In this document: piece after piece, positions 1 to 10,630 of the stretch
Position numbering within the stretch: the stretch's first letter is position 1
Layout of the letters: each line of letters begins with the position of its first letter
Assembly (NCBI GenBank): GCA_917880885.1
Contig: OU862919.1
Coordinates: forward strand, 16,076,001-16,140,000
DNA length: 64,000 nucleotides
Source: Limnephilus marmoratus
Lineage: Eukaryota; Arthropoda; Insecta; Trichoptera; Limnephilidae
Direction of reading: 5' to 3'
Translations under genes and position numbers: made by a program
The notes under the pieces: model-generated
The model's database searches: none
What the model saw: the letters and a program-made list of their open reading frames with translations, nothing else
What the model was told of the DNA's origin: nothing

Positions 1-62
1 AGGGGAACCTGGGAGGGAAACTTTATTAAATGGCATAGCAACACATGCCGGGAACCAGCTAG
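1..62 (+). mobile_element. Helitron 3' terminus (non-autonomous copy, cut by window edge)
   Basis: The window opens inside a repeat that ends in CTAG at 59-62 and is followed by T, as expected for a Helitron inserted between A and T. The last ~35 bp (TGGCATAGCAACACATGCCGG, then GAACCAG) nearly match the end of the element at 10183-10630, so both belong to one family. The imperfect palindrome GCATAGCAACACATGC just before the end is the likely 3' hairpin. The 5' part lies outside the window. Confidence 0.6.
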
Positions 63-764
63 TGCTCAATAAATACAGAAAATGGGTAAGAAGAAGTTTG
101 AAAGGAATCTGACTATTGATGTTATCAACAAACTCAGCTAAAGCCATTTTAAGCAATGCACGCTTCGATTCAGAGTGGCAGTCTTTCACCATGGCGATTC
201 TGAAAGTACCTCTCTACCAAAGATTGGTTTTCAGCAGATAAAACAGGAAACAGCATTAAAACAGAAACCAATTCGATCCATCTCAACCTAACCAATCCCT
301 CCCCATGGACTCGTCATGTTACGGCTTGCGTATTAATTATGAATGGATGGAGGGAGGTACCCCCCAGTACCTACCTATGTACCTACCCATCAACCTGCTT
401 AGGTATTGTACAAAATAGGGGTGGGTAGGTAGCTGACGGGTTGGAGCGAGTGTACTTAGTACCTACCCTTCCATGGGATATTTAAAATAAAAGGTTTGTT
501 TGTTCTGTGGGATTATGTGTTACTTTCCAAATTAGAATTATTACTCGTGATTCCACCGCATGAAATTGGTAAGAACTTTTATCGTAGAGGTTAAAAAACC
601 CATTCTTACTAAGGTTTGTTTCACAGAAATTAAAATTTAACATTGGTATCAAATGGCCATTCAGCGCTATGTTGTTTTATTGACCCCGAACAACTGGCCA
701 TAGGACCGCAAGAGAAGTTTTTATTATTATTTTAATTACATGATTGAAACTACGACACCAAATA
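63..764. other. AT-rich intergenic stretch, no gene seen
   Basis: No credible coding frame. At 340-480 the words GTACCTACC and GGTAGGTA occur several times on both strands, forming loose inverted repeats. Such words are common in some lepidopteran and hemipteran genomes, which is weak evidence of host origin. Confidence 0.4.
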
Positions 765-843
765 ATATTGATTCGACCGGGATTCGAACTCGAGACCTTC
801 CGAAATCTGGGCGCCTGCTATAATCATTGAGGTCCTATAAAAA
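765..843 (-). repeat. tRNA-like sequence (SINE head or tRNA relic)
   Basis: On the minus strand there is a good B box (GAGTTCGAATCCCGG) and, about 40 nt upstream, a decayed A box (CTCAATGATTATAGCAGGCG). The acceptor stem does not close, so this is not a working tRNA. It lies directly next to a poly(T) run (847-862) that may be the 3' tail of the minus-strand LINE. A SINE head is the simplest reading. Confidence 0.4.
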
Positions 844-949
844 CGTTTTTTTTTTTTTTTTAAATTCAATCACGAGATATTATAAATGTAGGATTTGCAA
901 AGCTGAAAGAATTTATTAAAAATTTATTACCCTTCAAAAGAAAAAAAAA

Positions 950-1655
950 ACTTTCGAATGATAATAAACATTAAAAAAATACGGCATCTATCCAATAACA
1001 ACATAAAAATACAAGACACGTTATGTATTTTTTAAATAATATGTTAAAATGTAATAATTTCACAATATTGTTATACATGAGATGTACCACCATAGCTAAA
1101 GCTAGGCCTGTGTGTAATAATATTGCTATTTCTTTTTTATATGTTAAAGTGTTCAGTTTATATTTTCAGCATGTTTTTAATTTGTTATTTCAAATTTCAA
1201 ATTGTTATTTAAATTACATATACTTTCTGGTAATGTGTTAAAAAACTTCACTCTTTAAACTTTAATTTATAATTGAATTGCCACATTGTTGTTTTTTACA
1301 TTTTGGAGTTGGGAGAAATGAAGTTTGTCTGAGTTTTCTATTATTTTTATAATGCAGTTTTATTTTAAATATTACATTTGTAAATTTATAATGTTGCACG
1401 GTAGAAGTATTATGTATTTACTTTTCTGACTTTAAATTCTTTGAACAGAAGTTCTAATGAATTTGCATTTGGTTGAAGTTGATTTGTTTTAATATTATTT
1501 TTGTACTATGTAAAGCGGTTGTGTGTGGTTTTTTCCACCCCATTCTATAATGCCATATTATATGACTGATTGGTAGAAGGCAAAATACATCATTCTGAAT
1601 AAATTTTTATTTAGGATATGTCTTAGACAACTAACGTATTAGTTTCCTCACTCTG
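950..1655 (-). pseudogene. LINE reverse-transcriptase ORF, C-terminal part (minus strand, decayed)
   Basis: Read on the minus strand, this stretch is similar at nucleotide level to the 3' half of the LINE ORF at 13430-13950, in the same order: the ILNNRIMKLTY block, then the QYGIIGWGG block, the LLFKQFKVRK block, and the terminal FFNSLPE block near 1240. Many indels and stops break the frame. It is the distal half of a copy whose palm domain lies at 3186-3970. The two halves are separated by a plus-strand LINE inserted at about 1657-3185. I find no functional frame. Confidence 0.6.
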
Positions 1656-1656
1656 A

Positions 1657-3142
1657 GCACATGAACCGCTGAGCTATATATTTAATCTTAGCATATCGAC
1701 TGGTTGTTTCCCTCATTCTTGGAAACTCACGCGTGTAAGCCCAATTTTCAAAGCTGGAGACAAGTCTGATATAAGGAATTACAGACCAGTAGCTGTACTG
1801 TCAACCATACCAAAAATATTTGAAATGATTATTTACAAGAAATTACATCACCAAATTATGCCATTTCTAGGAGAAAATCAACACGGTTTCATGCCAAGAA
1901 AATCCACGGTTTCAAATTTGTTAACATTTTCGCGATTGGTGGCCGTCGGACTGGACTCGAGACACCAAACAGATGTAGTGTATACGGATTTTGCCAAGGC
2001 TTTTGATCGAGTTGATCATGATATTTTACTACTTAAAATGTACAAACTTGGTTTCGATCAACAAACGCTTATATTCTTCGCGTCCTATTTAAAAGCCAGA
2101 AGTCAATATGTAATAATAAATGGACATGAATCTAAACAATTCCCGGCGTTATCAGGTATTCCCCAAGGTTCAAACCTTGGTCCCTTGCTGTTCCTTATAC
2201 TTATAGATGACATCCAGGTTTGTGTAAAATATTGCAAATGTCTTCTATTTGCAGATGACCTCAAACTTTTGATGGAAATAATTTGTTACTATGACTGCTT
2301 AAAAATGCAATCTGACCTTGATGCTATTGCAGAATGGTCAGTAAAGAACAAATTAGAATTCAATATAAAAAAATGTGTAACTATGACATATACCCGCTCC
2401 GAGAAGCCCATAGTTTTTGAATACAACATTAAAGGGCAAACATTATGCCGAGTCAACAGCTTTAAAGATCTCGGTATCGTCTTTGATCCCAAACTGACAT
2501 TCTCGGATCATATATCACGGCTCACTCCAGCTTGCTACAAACTCCTGGGTTTCATCATCAGAATATGTAAGCAATTTGATGACCCAGATGCAATGATAGC
2601 CATGTTTGATGGAGTCATAAGAAGTAAGCTGGAGTATGCCAGTGGTGTGTGGACTCCGCACCAAGCGAAATATATTAATATGCTAGAACAAATTCAAAAA
2701 AAAATTCCTTAGGTATGTCTATATGCGGATGCATGGAACGTACCCGAGATTCATGCACCATATGGAATTACTTGAGGCAACAAATAGATTTAGCTTGGAA
2801 ACTAGACGTCATGCAAATCTTGCAATTCTTAGTTTTAACATAATCCATAACCGTATTGACAGCCCATTCCTCTTGGAATGTTATGGCTTATACGTGCCTG
2901 AAAATTTCAGCCGTAGTCGTCGACACGACTTGTTCAAAATACCATACGGCAGAACAGATGTTCTAGCACAGCATAGCATGACAAGAGGAATGGTGCTGAT
3001 GAACGAAATATCGGAAACACTAGATATATATAACTCTTCTTTAGATAGCCTTAAGATTTTTTTGTATAATAATCATCTTTCTAGGTGTTAAGACTGTCAA
3101 AATGAGATAATTGTACAGTAATTGGATAAAAATCTGTTGTAC

Positions 3143-3185
<43 letters not shown>
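1657..3185 (+). pseudogene. Non-LTR retrotransposon (LINE) RT ORF, 5'-truncated, poly(A)-tailed, one frameshift
   Basis: RT homology starts near 1660, upstream of the first ATG at 1825, in the same frame: the block around NYRPVAVLS is at 1760-1800. The main frame runs to 2712 and contains the finger motif ENQHGFMPRKST, DFAKAFDRVDH, the GIPQGSNLGPLLF block (about 2155-2195) and the catalytic FADD (2248-2259). The C-terminal frame continues at 2723-3091 after a shift at an A9 run (2697-2705). A 38-nt poly(A) follows at 3148-3185. The endonuclease and ORF1 are absent, so this is a dead-on-arrival 5'-truncated insertion. It resembles Jockey/I-group LINEs; I cannot name the clade. It sits inside the opposite-strand LINE. 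Confidence 0.88.
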
Positions 3186-3187
<2 letters not shown>

Positions 3188-3970
3188 TTTATGTTTTGAA
3201 CGTTTTAGTCATTGGTCTACTGTTTATGCCTAGGTATCGGTTTTGCTATCTGTCACTATATACAAGATATTGCAGTTAGAAGTCGTCCATTAATCACGTT
3301 AGGCTCAAAAGGGGAGGGGGGGGTGTTCGGAAAAAATCACGAAATATCACCAGGGGGGGGGGTATAATGAGATATCACGTGTATTTATTTTTCGTGATAA
3401 TATTCTGAAAATTTTAAAATACTTTGTACTAAAAAATGCACGTGATTTTGGGGGGGGGGGGGGGGGTTGGTCAAAACCTCACCACATATCACCACGGGGG
3501 GGGGGTTAAAAAGTTGCTAAAAAACATCACGTGATTAATGGACGACCCCTTACGTTGTTGGTAGTTTTATTTACGTTGTTACTCGTCCTATAGCGGGTTA
3601 TAAATTATATTTCTTTAGGTGTTTTAGTTATTTTTTTGTGCAAGATGGTATATAATATATATATTTTTTTTTTAATTTAGTGTTTATGTATGTCAAACTA
3701 CTCTTTTAAGTTCATCTTTAGGGTATTTGTATTGGCTATGTTATTTATTTCCGTCCATGTATTAGCTTTTAGTAGTAGCACTGAGTCGTCTGCGTAGGAG
3801 ATAATTTCATAGTACATACATTAAATAAACCTTTGAAATATATGATAGATAGCAAAGGGCCTAATAATGTACCTTGAGGTGTTAAAAATTTACTACATTA
3901 GGAGTCACTAACTTGATCAATTAATTTGACTTCTTGGGGTTTTTTATTCATAGCACCGCATGAAAAGTAT
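3186..3970 (-). pseudogene. LINE reverse-transcriptase ORF, palm part (minus strand, split and decayed)
   Basis: On the minus strand, 3890-3720 encodes a PQGTLLGPLL-like block and, after a frameshift, ISYADDSVLLLKANTW with the catalytic YADD. These align with the plus-strand LINE at 13030-13150. Relics around 3620-3700 and 3190-3280 match the following segments, including the KTDIKYLGI region. An inverted-repeat element (3282-3546) interrupts it, and a LINE insertion (1657-3185) separates it from its C-terminal half. The upstream edge near 3970 looks like a 5' truncation. Confidence 0.6.
3282..3546. mobile_element. Short inverted-repeat element (MITE-like), G-run-rich
   Basis: Perfect 17-bp terminal inverted repeats GTCGTCCATTAATCACG occur at 3282-3298 and, as reverse complement, at 3530-3546. 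Inside are three or four runs of 8-15 G, each next to CACGTGAT- or ATCACCA-type words, giving an internally repetitive structure. No ORF. The insertion splits LINE sequence that is continuous in the related copy at 13200-13400. No clear target-site duplication. Confidence 0.65.
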
Positions 3971-4224
3971 AGCCATTCAAAGAATGTGTGTGCATAGAGC
4001 CATACGAACGGCCATATAAAGTTTATCCATTGGACCTAGTTCAGCGAAACCAAGCGCGTTGTCTAAGTAACGTATCTTCACTTATTCAATTCATATAATC
4101 ATCTGTCAAACATTTAAACAAAACAAATACACACTTCGAATTTTTTTTTTAATCAATAAAATTATTTTGGTACCTATTTTATCGCTTATCTGATATTATA
4201 TGTAAGTAAAGTTTGTCAAATAAG

Positions 4225-4350
4225 AGTAGAAAATATTTATTTATTTGATGTAATATATTTACATTTTATACACAATTCAATGATGTTGGCCTCACTGGGT
4301 GGTTTACCCGTGCTGAGGCCTATAGGAGGGCGCCACTGTTGTTCAATGGC
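4225..4350 (-). mobile_element. LINE 3'-UTR fragment (minus strand)
   Basis: On the minus strand this reads GGCCTCAGCAC, then CCCAGTGAGGCC, then an AT-rich tail ending in TAAATAAATA. The same order occurs on the plus strand at 38224-38340, so both are 3' ends of one LINE family with short A-rich tandem tails. No coding sequence is left. Confidence 0.55.
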
Positions 4351-6100
4351 AGTACTAAAAATATAATCATGGTGATAATCTAAAGCTGTGTAACCAACAT
4401 TTTGATTAAAAATTAAAAAGGCATAAAAGTGAAAAAAAAATTTTTTTTCATTCCACTGATCTCAAAATTAGAATTGCATAAAGGTATATTATTATTATAT
4501 CTTTGTAATTTTGTATTAACATAATGAAGAATAACGATATTGTAATAAAATATAAAGCACATTTTAGAAATTGCTCACATTTATTTAAAATTAGCTTAAG
4601 TACCTACTAGCGTTGTCCAGGCATTGGATCATGTCTCTAATTTTAGATCTGAATATATTTAACTCATTCAGATCTAAAAGTAGTAAAACTAAACTCACCA
4701 TTAATGGTTCTTTCTTTCTACCTACTGTTAAAATCAAATTTATGTTAAAATAAATGAAAGCCATTCACTTTGTAAAACACAATTTAATCAAAGTAACGTC
4801 GTTAAGCAGGTAACAAAAAAGGAACAAAAAAAATGTATTTTTAAATGTGCATACAGTATTCTGTATTGACTGATTTGTAAAGCACCGTTTTTTTTTTAAA
4901 TCATTTCAAGGGCGTTCTACTATATTATAATTTCTACACTTACATCATTCTGTGCATTCTTTTTTTAAATAAACAATTTTTATACGTGACTAATAATTTT
5001 TTTATCTAGCAGAAAGATAGAACGGCGTAAGAAAATTTACTGTTTTGCTAATCAAATATGCATTATTTGGTAATATACATTGTTTTAAAATTATAATGTA
5101 TTTTCATAATATACAGGTAGGAACATGTCTCAACGCCATTGATTGTTTAAATATAATGGGTTAGTAGAAAAATCAATGTATTGATATATTTAATTAATAT
5201 TTAGGTGATTAAAATTAAATAATATTACCAAAAATGTAACGATAATCTTGAATAAATTAAATGCTTGGAAGATTTTTTATTGATTAATATACTTCGTATC
5301 ATGTAGATACGTATAACAATGATTTTAAAAACTTACATTGAATTAATTAAAAATAAATAAATAAAATTAATATAGTGGTGTGCATGGTTTGTATAATTGT
5401 ATAAAACCGTGATACAAATAACATCGAATGATATAATAAGTTCAACACTTCTATAAATACACGGCCACATTCGTGCTGTTTCCTAAAAAAATCTACCTTA
5501 ATTCACACTAACTTGGCTAAATTCCAATGAAAACAGAAACTCAAACCATAGTTCGAACAATAACAAAGATTTCAAGGTCTAATCAGGCACCTGTTCAGAT
5601 GTCATCCTGAAGCCATACTGAACATATTTACACCTGAAAATGATATAATCGAATACAAATGTTATCATTACCTTATTTTAGGCAGGAAAATTCTCCGTAT
5701 TTATTCCTTGTTTAGTCATAAATCCACGAAAGGCCATTCAAGGGTTATATTCGAGTGTAAAAAAATACAACTTCACACGGAAAAATCACCCCTCTTAAAC
5801 CGTCCCCGCTGCGAGCGATTTCGACCCCTACCGACGACGCATTTCTGCATTTCTTTAAACAATTTTCACCACCCCATAAAAAAGGGGATGTTTCCAACAC
5901 ATAAATTCAACGCACCACCCAATTGTGATCAAAAGTTAAAAACACCATCATCACATCAACACAAAACACTGGAAAGCTCAGCTAAATGTCAAAAAAATTG
6001 ACAAAATAACAACGAATTAGCAATAAATTTAATAACAAATCACTGAAGATGAAACACACATTAGAATCTGGTTAAAATTTGTCCAGGATTCACGTTCAAT
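4351..6100. other. AT-rich DNA without recognised gene
   Basis: Long, very AT-rich stretch with short chance ORFs only. Base composition becomes less AT-rich from about 5750 towards the promoter-like island at 6155. The reading frame at 5708-6001 has no recognisable domain. Confidence 0.4.
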
Positions 6101-6154
6101 TTAGATAAATAACCTCGGCACATTTTGACAATCGTTTTCATCGTATTTCCTGCG

Positions 6155-6324
6155 GTATTTTGACGTAATGTTTCCCGCCCTAGCAGCCGTGCAGTACTGA
6201 TGTGAAGTTGGCCGCGCACGGCGGAATGACCGCGAAACAAAGCACAGCTTTCCGCCATTTTCCGGGGCGCATGCGCGGGAAGCACGAAGCACCGGCCTGA
6301 GTGGGTAGCCGGGAAAGCTCGCAC
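6155..6324. promoter_or_regulatory. GC-rich promoter-like island (NRF1/ewg, YY1/Pho, CRE, E2F-like sites)
   Basis: In an AT-rich setting this segment is GC- and CpG-rich and contains four known promoter words: TGACGTAA (CRE-like, 6161-6168), TTTCCCGCC (E2F-like, 6171-6179), CCGCCATTTT (YY1/Pho-like, 6252-6261) and the full palindrome GCGCATGCGC (NRF1/ewg consensus, 6267-6276). Such a combination is typical of broad housekeeping promoters. No TATA box or coding exon can be tied to it, so direction and target are unknown. The minus-strand frame 6061-6324 overlaps but has no recognisable features. Confidence 0.4.
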
Positions 6325-7130
6325 TGTTTATATTATGGAATATTTCACTCTATTTGATACATGAATTTAATCGGGTGCGAAGTTCATGCGGTGGTTTTGG
6401 GATTAGGGGATGAGTGATACATGATAAAACTTACAGCTCATTAAGTTCATTTAAATACCTTGTAAAAATACATTTATAGGTCTTTTATAAGTAAAATGTG
6501 TCCCAAAAAATATAGGTAATGTAAAAGATAAACTGTATAGAGTAATTCGACTTCGGCGTTTGCAACTTTTTTCTTGTAACCATGCTTTATCTTAATAATA
6601 CTAGCATTTATCTTAGATGTTAGTTTATTTTACAAGGCGTACAAGGTGGGGGTACAAATTAAAACATAATAAAACCACCTTTGGACAAAGGCATTTTAAA
6701 TACAAAGCATGCAAAATATACAAAACACTATAAGCTACGCTTAGAGAAATGTGACAGAATGACTAAATTCAGTCGTCCCATTATTGCAAACTAATGTAAA
6801 ACATAATATATGTAGATGTGAATATTAGTTTATAAACAACCTAAAAATCTATAATAAAACCTTGTCAAAATAAACATTCATATTTATTATTAATAAGTAT
6901 ATTATATGTTTTATTCATATTTTCTTCCTACAGTTATAATATTATTCCCATTTATAGGATTAACGTACATTTCCGATGTTTGGTTTTATTGGAAAATTAT
7001 TCTATCAACCTTATAGAAAGAATGTACAAATACTTTATTTTTTTAAAGAAAGACACATATTTCTGGTTACGAATAACCCGAAAATATTTGAAAATCTCCA
7101 ACTACCACTACGGTAAGCGAAAAATGTTGA
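6325..7130. other. AT-rich DNA without recognised gene
   Basis: No supported gene. 7310-7360 holds a ~42-bp segment (TATTTTCCGCC, a short gap, then CTCCGAATTTTAATAT) that recurs at 11245-11300. Both copies lie just upstream of LINE fragments, suggesting a shared transposon remnant. Confidence 0.35.
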
Positions 7131-7206
7131 TTTAGCCAGCCGAGGAATCGAACACGGGATGCCTGAGTGGGACCCAAACGCGATGCCAACTCAGTCCTTG
7201 ACCGGT
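7131..7206 (-). repeat. tRNA-like sequence (SINE head or tRNA relic)
   Basis: On the minus strand a B box (GTGTTCGATTCC) follows an A-box-like ACTGAGTTGGCATCGC by about 40 nt. The anticodon arm cannot be folded convincingly and the acceptor arm is imperfect. Treated as tRNA-derived, not a functional tRNA. Confidence 0.35.
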
Positions 7207-7379
7207 CAATTTAAGTATTATTAATGTACGAGTATTGTATGATCGCTTGCAATTATGTACACCCTACTGTCTGTCGCGACACGGGTAATCGCAATCGCGA
7301 GATGATTATGAATATTTTCCGCCCACATTAAAAAAATCGTACCTCCGAATTTTAATATCGAGACATACAAACTATATGA

Positions 7380-8175
7380 TTATAGTCCAATCACTAATTC
7401 AGTATGGAATCATTGGATGGGGAGGTGCATATGAATAAGCCCTGTAAAAGTGGTACAAAAACTAATTATTAAGGTAATTTTAAAAAAACAACCAACATTC
7501 CCTTCAGCATCATTGTTCAAAATTTTCGAGATACTAAAAATTGAAGACCTCTATAAAAAAGATTCAATTCTTCAAATATTCAAAGAAAATGTAACTAAAA
7601 AATTTAAACTTAACTCATCATTAAGGCATAAATTTAACATCCAAATTCCTCTATTTTCAACACAACAAATGCACAAATTATATTTACAAAGGCATAAAAT
7701 ATTTTAATAGTCTTCCCGAAGAAATAACAAAAGAACAGATTTCGTACCATTCAAGAAAAAGGAAAAAATTAATCTTTAAAAAAAATCAACAACCATAACA
7801 TCACCAATCAAAATGTTGTAACTTCATTTCATGTCATATCAAAAATTAACATCACAACATTTGTTTTCATTGTATACTGTAAGTTTGTTTTCATTGTATA
7901 CTGTAAGTTTGTTTTCATTGTATACTGTAAGTTTGTTTTCATTGTATACTGTAAGTTTGTTTTCATTGTATACTGTAAGTTTGTTTTCATTGTATACTGT
8001 AAGTTTGTTTTCATTGTATACTGTAAGTAAAATGTATGTTATAAAAAAGAAATAATTGTAAAATAACTCATACACCAAGCTCAACATCTAGTACTCTTCA
8101 TTGGCGTAGAAATTCATCAAAACATGTTTTTTTTTTCATTAAATAAATAAATAAAAAAAATAAATAAATAAAAAA
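7380..8175 (+). pseudogene. LINE C-terminal ORF fragment with 3' tail
   Basis: 7386-7440 encodes a VQSLIQYGIIGWGG-like block, then a stop. The frame at 7450-7707 continues with VQKLIIKVILKK and a LFKIFEILKIEDLY segment, matching the C-terminus of the minus-strand RT at 23036-24913. The N-terminal nine tenths of the protein are missing. The 3' UTR contains a 24-bp minisatellite (7860-8027) and ends in a TAAATAAATAAA-type tail (8143-8187). Confidence 0.7.
7860..8027. repeat. 24-bp minisatellite, 7 copies, near-identical
   Basis: Seven consecutive copies of a 24-bp unit (TTTGTTTTCATT followed by GTATACTGTAAG). As 24 is a multiple of three and the unit lacks stops in some frames, it produces artificial open frames on both strands (repeats such as MKTNLQYT). 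It lies in the 3' UTR of the LINE fragment. There are no spacers, so it is not a CRISPR array. Confidence 0.9.
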
Positions 8176-8189
8176 AATAAAAAAAATGG

Positions 8190-9000
8190 TTCTATAAAAT
8201 CAATGAATTCACCTGTCTTTGGTCGATTATCACATATTCATAGGATTTATAAAACATACATTATAAAATCTTAACTTTGGTCCAAATATAAAATCTTAAC
8301 TTTGGTCCTTTGGACTAAATTTGGACCGCTGTCAATCGTAGAAATATAAAAACGGTCCATATTTTGACAGATAATATGTAATTAATTATACAAAGTGCAA
8401 AGGGACGTACTTGACCAACTTTAACCAGTGATTCCTGACATTATTTGAAGCAAAAAATATAAATGAAATTTTGGTCTACGGTAATATTTCAGAAGGTTCT
8501 TTTTTCAACGTAAAGCTTTCAAAATCGCTTTATTGCGTTGAAAAAAAAATTGACAAAAAAAACATTAAAAAGTCAATGGAGATATGTCTTGTACCCCGGG
8601 TGGCGGAACCCAATCCCCGATACCCAATTCTAGTAATTCATATTCCCCAACAGACCACAACAAGAATTTAGGGTAAAATAATGTAATTTCGAATACGGGT
8701 CAACTTTGAAATGAATTACCACACCGATGGAAATATTTCAACTCAGACGGACTAAACCTTTCAAACCTATTGTCCTTCTCGTCTAATTAAACCGCTGTCT
8801 CTGAATACAAAACAGCCCTAAGCCGTAGTACCTACCCGCATTATTTAAATTTCTGTCGCTTTATCGCGAAATAATTTTCGATGAAATTATGGCTCGAGAA
8901 GTTTGTAAGACCTCCATTCTTTGATTGCAATTAAAATCTAATTTTTAAAACGTTAATAATCATACCTAGCTGAAGAACCCAACCCAGCGTTGCCCGTCTG
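8190..9000. other. Unannotated stretch with a short local duplication
   Basis: 8262-8308 contains AAAATCTTAACTTTGGTCC twice in a row and an inverted GGACCAAA/TTTGGTCC, a small local duplication. Otherwise no gene, RNA or transposon end is recognised. Confidence 0.35.
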
Positions 9001-9049
9001 CTTTAAGGGATGGTAAAAGCGGATGGGAGTGGCTTTTTGAAAACTCGGT

Positions 9050-9320
9050 TTACCTTGTTATCCTCTTTTTTCTTACATTAACTCCAGACAGGAGGGCCTG
9101 ATTAAAACAATTTCCCTCAGGGCCTGTGTCATCTGGGATGCTGTGTGGTGGGTCTTTTTGAGGAGAGGAAGGAATGAACATTGGTCTTGAAGAGACCCAT
9201 GTTGTAGGAAGGAGGAAACACAGAGGCCGGCAAAAGACTGACAGCCGAGCTGTTGAACACAAGAACGAGTCAAAGAAACGACCCGTTCTCATGTGACAAA
9301 TGTCAACCATGTACAAATGT
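9050..9320 (-). pseudogene. LINE ORF2 C-terminal fragment (dispersed family)
   Basis: The minus-strand translation contains a GRFFDSFLCSTARL block, LCFLLPTTW and FIPSSPQKDPPHSIP, followed by GPEGNCFNQALLSGVNV. This is the usual layout of the last ~90 residues of some insect LINE ORF2 proteins (R-F-x-x-S-F, LWNDLPASVFP-type, then K-rich end). Related copies occur at 16040, 18810, 25990, 32020, 37195, 49430, 50020, 59455, 59790 and 60000. Frameshifts make it non-functional. Confidence 0.6.
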
Positions 9321-9549
9321 TGGGCACGCGTTTGGCGTGTTTCCCGACTATGTCTTCCGACTTCATGTGAATTTCCGATGTGACAAGGTGTAGAAATGTT
9401 CTGGATGTGACAAGGTGTATGTAGACTAGAGAGAACAGACAGAACAGACCATCTCCAAAATGTTATCAGAACAGTTTCGAATGTGCAAACTCAACCGTCT
9501 CGACAAATCGCCAATTATTGTCGACCATTTTATTGAATCCGTCCATTAC
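9321..9549. other. Short spacer with duplicated word
   Basis: GATGTGACAAGGTGTA occurs twice (about 9379 and 9405). No gene. Confidence 0.3.
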
Positions 9550-9825
9550 TTTGAATTTGCTCCTGAAGTCCCGGAAAGACCCAAAACGTATCTAAGTACC
9601 AGCAAGCCTGATTACGGAGGCAATTGAAAATCATTAAAAAAAATCAATATTAATAGGGACCACAAGACAGGGCGAAGCAAACAGTTCTTGGTATCCTGAA
9701 CCGGACAGCTACACCAAAACTAAACGCCGAAAACCAATTTAAATTAACTAATTATACTGAAATGCCAGCCTTCAGTGAACTGGAGCACCTACATACGTAA
9801 GCACATACTTCGATTAACATATGCC

Positions 9826-9866
9826 CTGATGATGGAAACTATTATGCTGTCCGAAAGGTTGGCTAA
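9826..9866 (+). ncRNA. Hammerhead-ribozyme-like core 1
   Basis: CTGATGA (9826-9832), a potential stem II GGA/TCC with an 11-13 nt loop, then GAAA (9853-9856). Relatives at 16212-16268 (minus) and 16290-16340 have a longer GGACA/TGTCC stem, as if the stem were under pairing constraint. The relatives carry changed core bases (CAGATGA, CTTATGA), so they look dead. I cannot identify a matching stem III/cleavage site with certainty. Confidence 0.35.
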
Positions 9867-10081
9867 AGAAGGAGATAGTGTAATATGGCATAGTAACCCG
9901 AAAATAAATCACCATTATATTGAATTTGTCTTATTACTTGGCATTTTTTCTTGGTGCAAACATATTATATTATCTAAGTAATTATTATAACAGCGGTTTC
10001 TTCCGATTGTTGCGACGACCATACATTTTCGATCTAAGAAAACTTCGTAATGTGATGGTGCATGTCTTTGGTTAAATAAGC

Positions 10082-10115
10082 CCTGAGGAGGTTTGAGCTA
10101 AGCGAAACCTGGTTG
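10082..10115 (+). ncRNA. Hammerhead-ribozyme-like core 2
   Basis: CTGAGGA, then a GTTT...AAGC hairpin, then GAAAC. This is the core order CUGANGA - stem II - GAAA. Stem I and stem III partners are not obvious. It lies ~250 bp downstream of core 1, in the same remnant. Confidence 0.3.
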
Positions 10116-10182
10116 GTTGTTAATTAGAATTATTAATTCAAATAAAAAAGTGGGGTATTACAAAGTGTGTTTTGCATTTTAA

Positions 10183-10630
10183 TCTTCTTCTTCTCTATAA
10201 ATAAAAATGAATCCCCGAAATGTATGTACGCGCATTACTTCCGAACAACTGCACCAAATTGTATAATTCTTTTATTTTTGTGTTCGTTATTGTCAGGACA
10301 AGGTTTGTATAAAACTACTGGTGAGCTCTGGCATTATGAAATTTGAATAAAAAAATAGCAATAGGTGGCACGCGAGCTGTTTGAAAACTGAATGTATGGA
10401 ATGCGGGAACGGGGAGGGGGGAGGGGGAACTCGGGAGGGGGGTTCATGGGAAAGGGGGAGTGGAGTGGGGAGAGGGAAGGTTGAGGAGACGGAGTGGTAA
10501 CGCGTGAGGGGAAGGCGACGCGGGAGAGGAAGGGGAGGCGGAAGGGGAACGGGATAAATGGGAAAGGACACGCAAGGAGAAACAATTTCTTTATTAAATG
10601 GCATAGCAACGCATGCCGGGAACCAACTAG
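10183..10630 (+). mobile_element. Small non-autonomous Helitron with purine-rich interior
   Basis: The 5' end A|TCTTCTTC followed by CTATAAATAAAAATGAATC and the 3' end ...CAACGCATGCCGGGAACCAA-CTAG|T fit Helitron rules (no TSD, insertion between A and T). The centre (10400-10540) is a run of GGGAGGGGG/GGGGAAGG-type words that creates proline-rich minus-strand frames by chance. Structure parallels the element at 45860-46915, where the G-rich part has expanded into a 9-bp minisatellite. No Rep/helicase. Confidence 0.6.

Larger units (their letters stand above)
9550..10170 (+). mobile_element. Penelope-like (pLTR-type) remnant with two hammerhead-like cores
   Basis: 9550-9730 is related to 47280-47440 (shared GACCCAAAACGTAT and CTACACCAAAACTAAAC words). 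It is followed by two motifs with the hammerhead core order (9826-9856 and 10082-10108). Hammerhead ribozymes are known from the terminal repeats of Penelope-like elements, which is why I assign it here. No RT or GIY-YIG coding sequence is present in the window, so the class is inferred. Confidence 0.35.

Noticed and set aside
7860..8027. CRISPR-like array
   Set aside because: Direct head-to-tail copies with no spacers, in a eukaryotic retrotransposon.
7829..8087. Three overlapping repeat ORFs (MKTNLQYT, VSLFSLYT and others)
   Set aside because: By-products of the 24-bp minisatellite; the LINE context and stop-free unit explain them.
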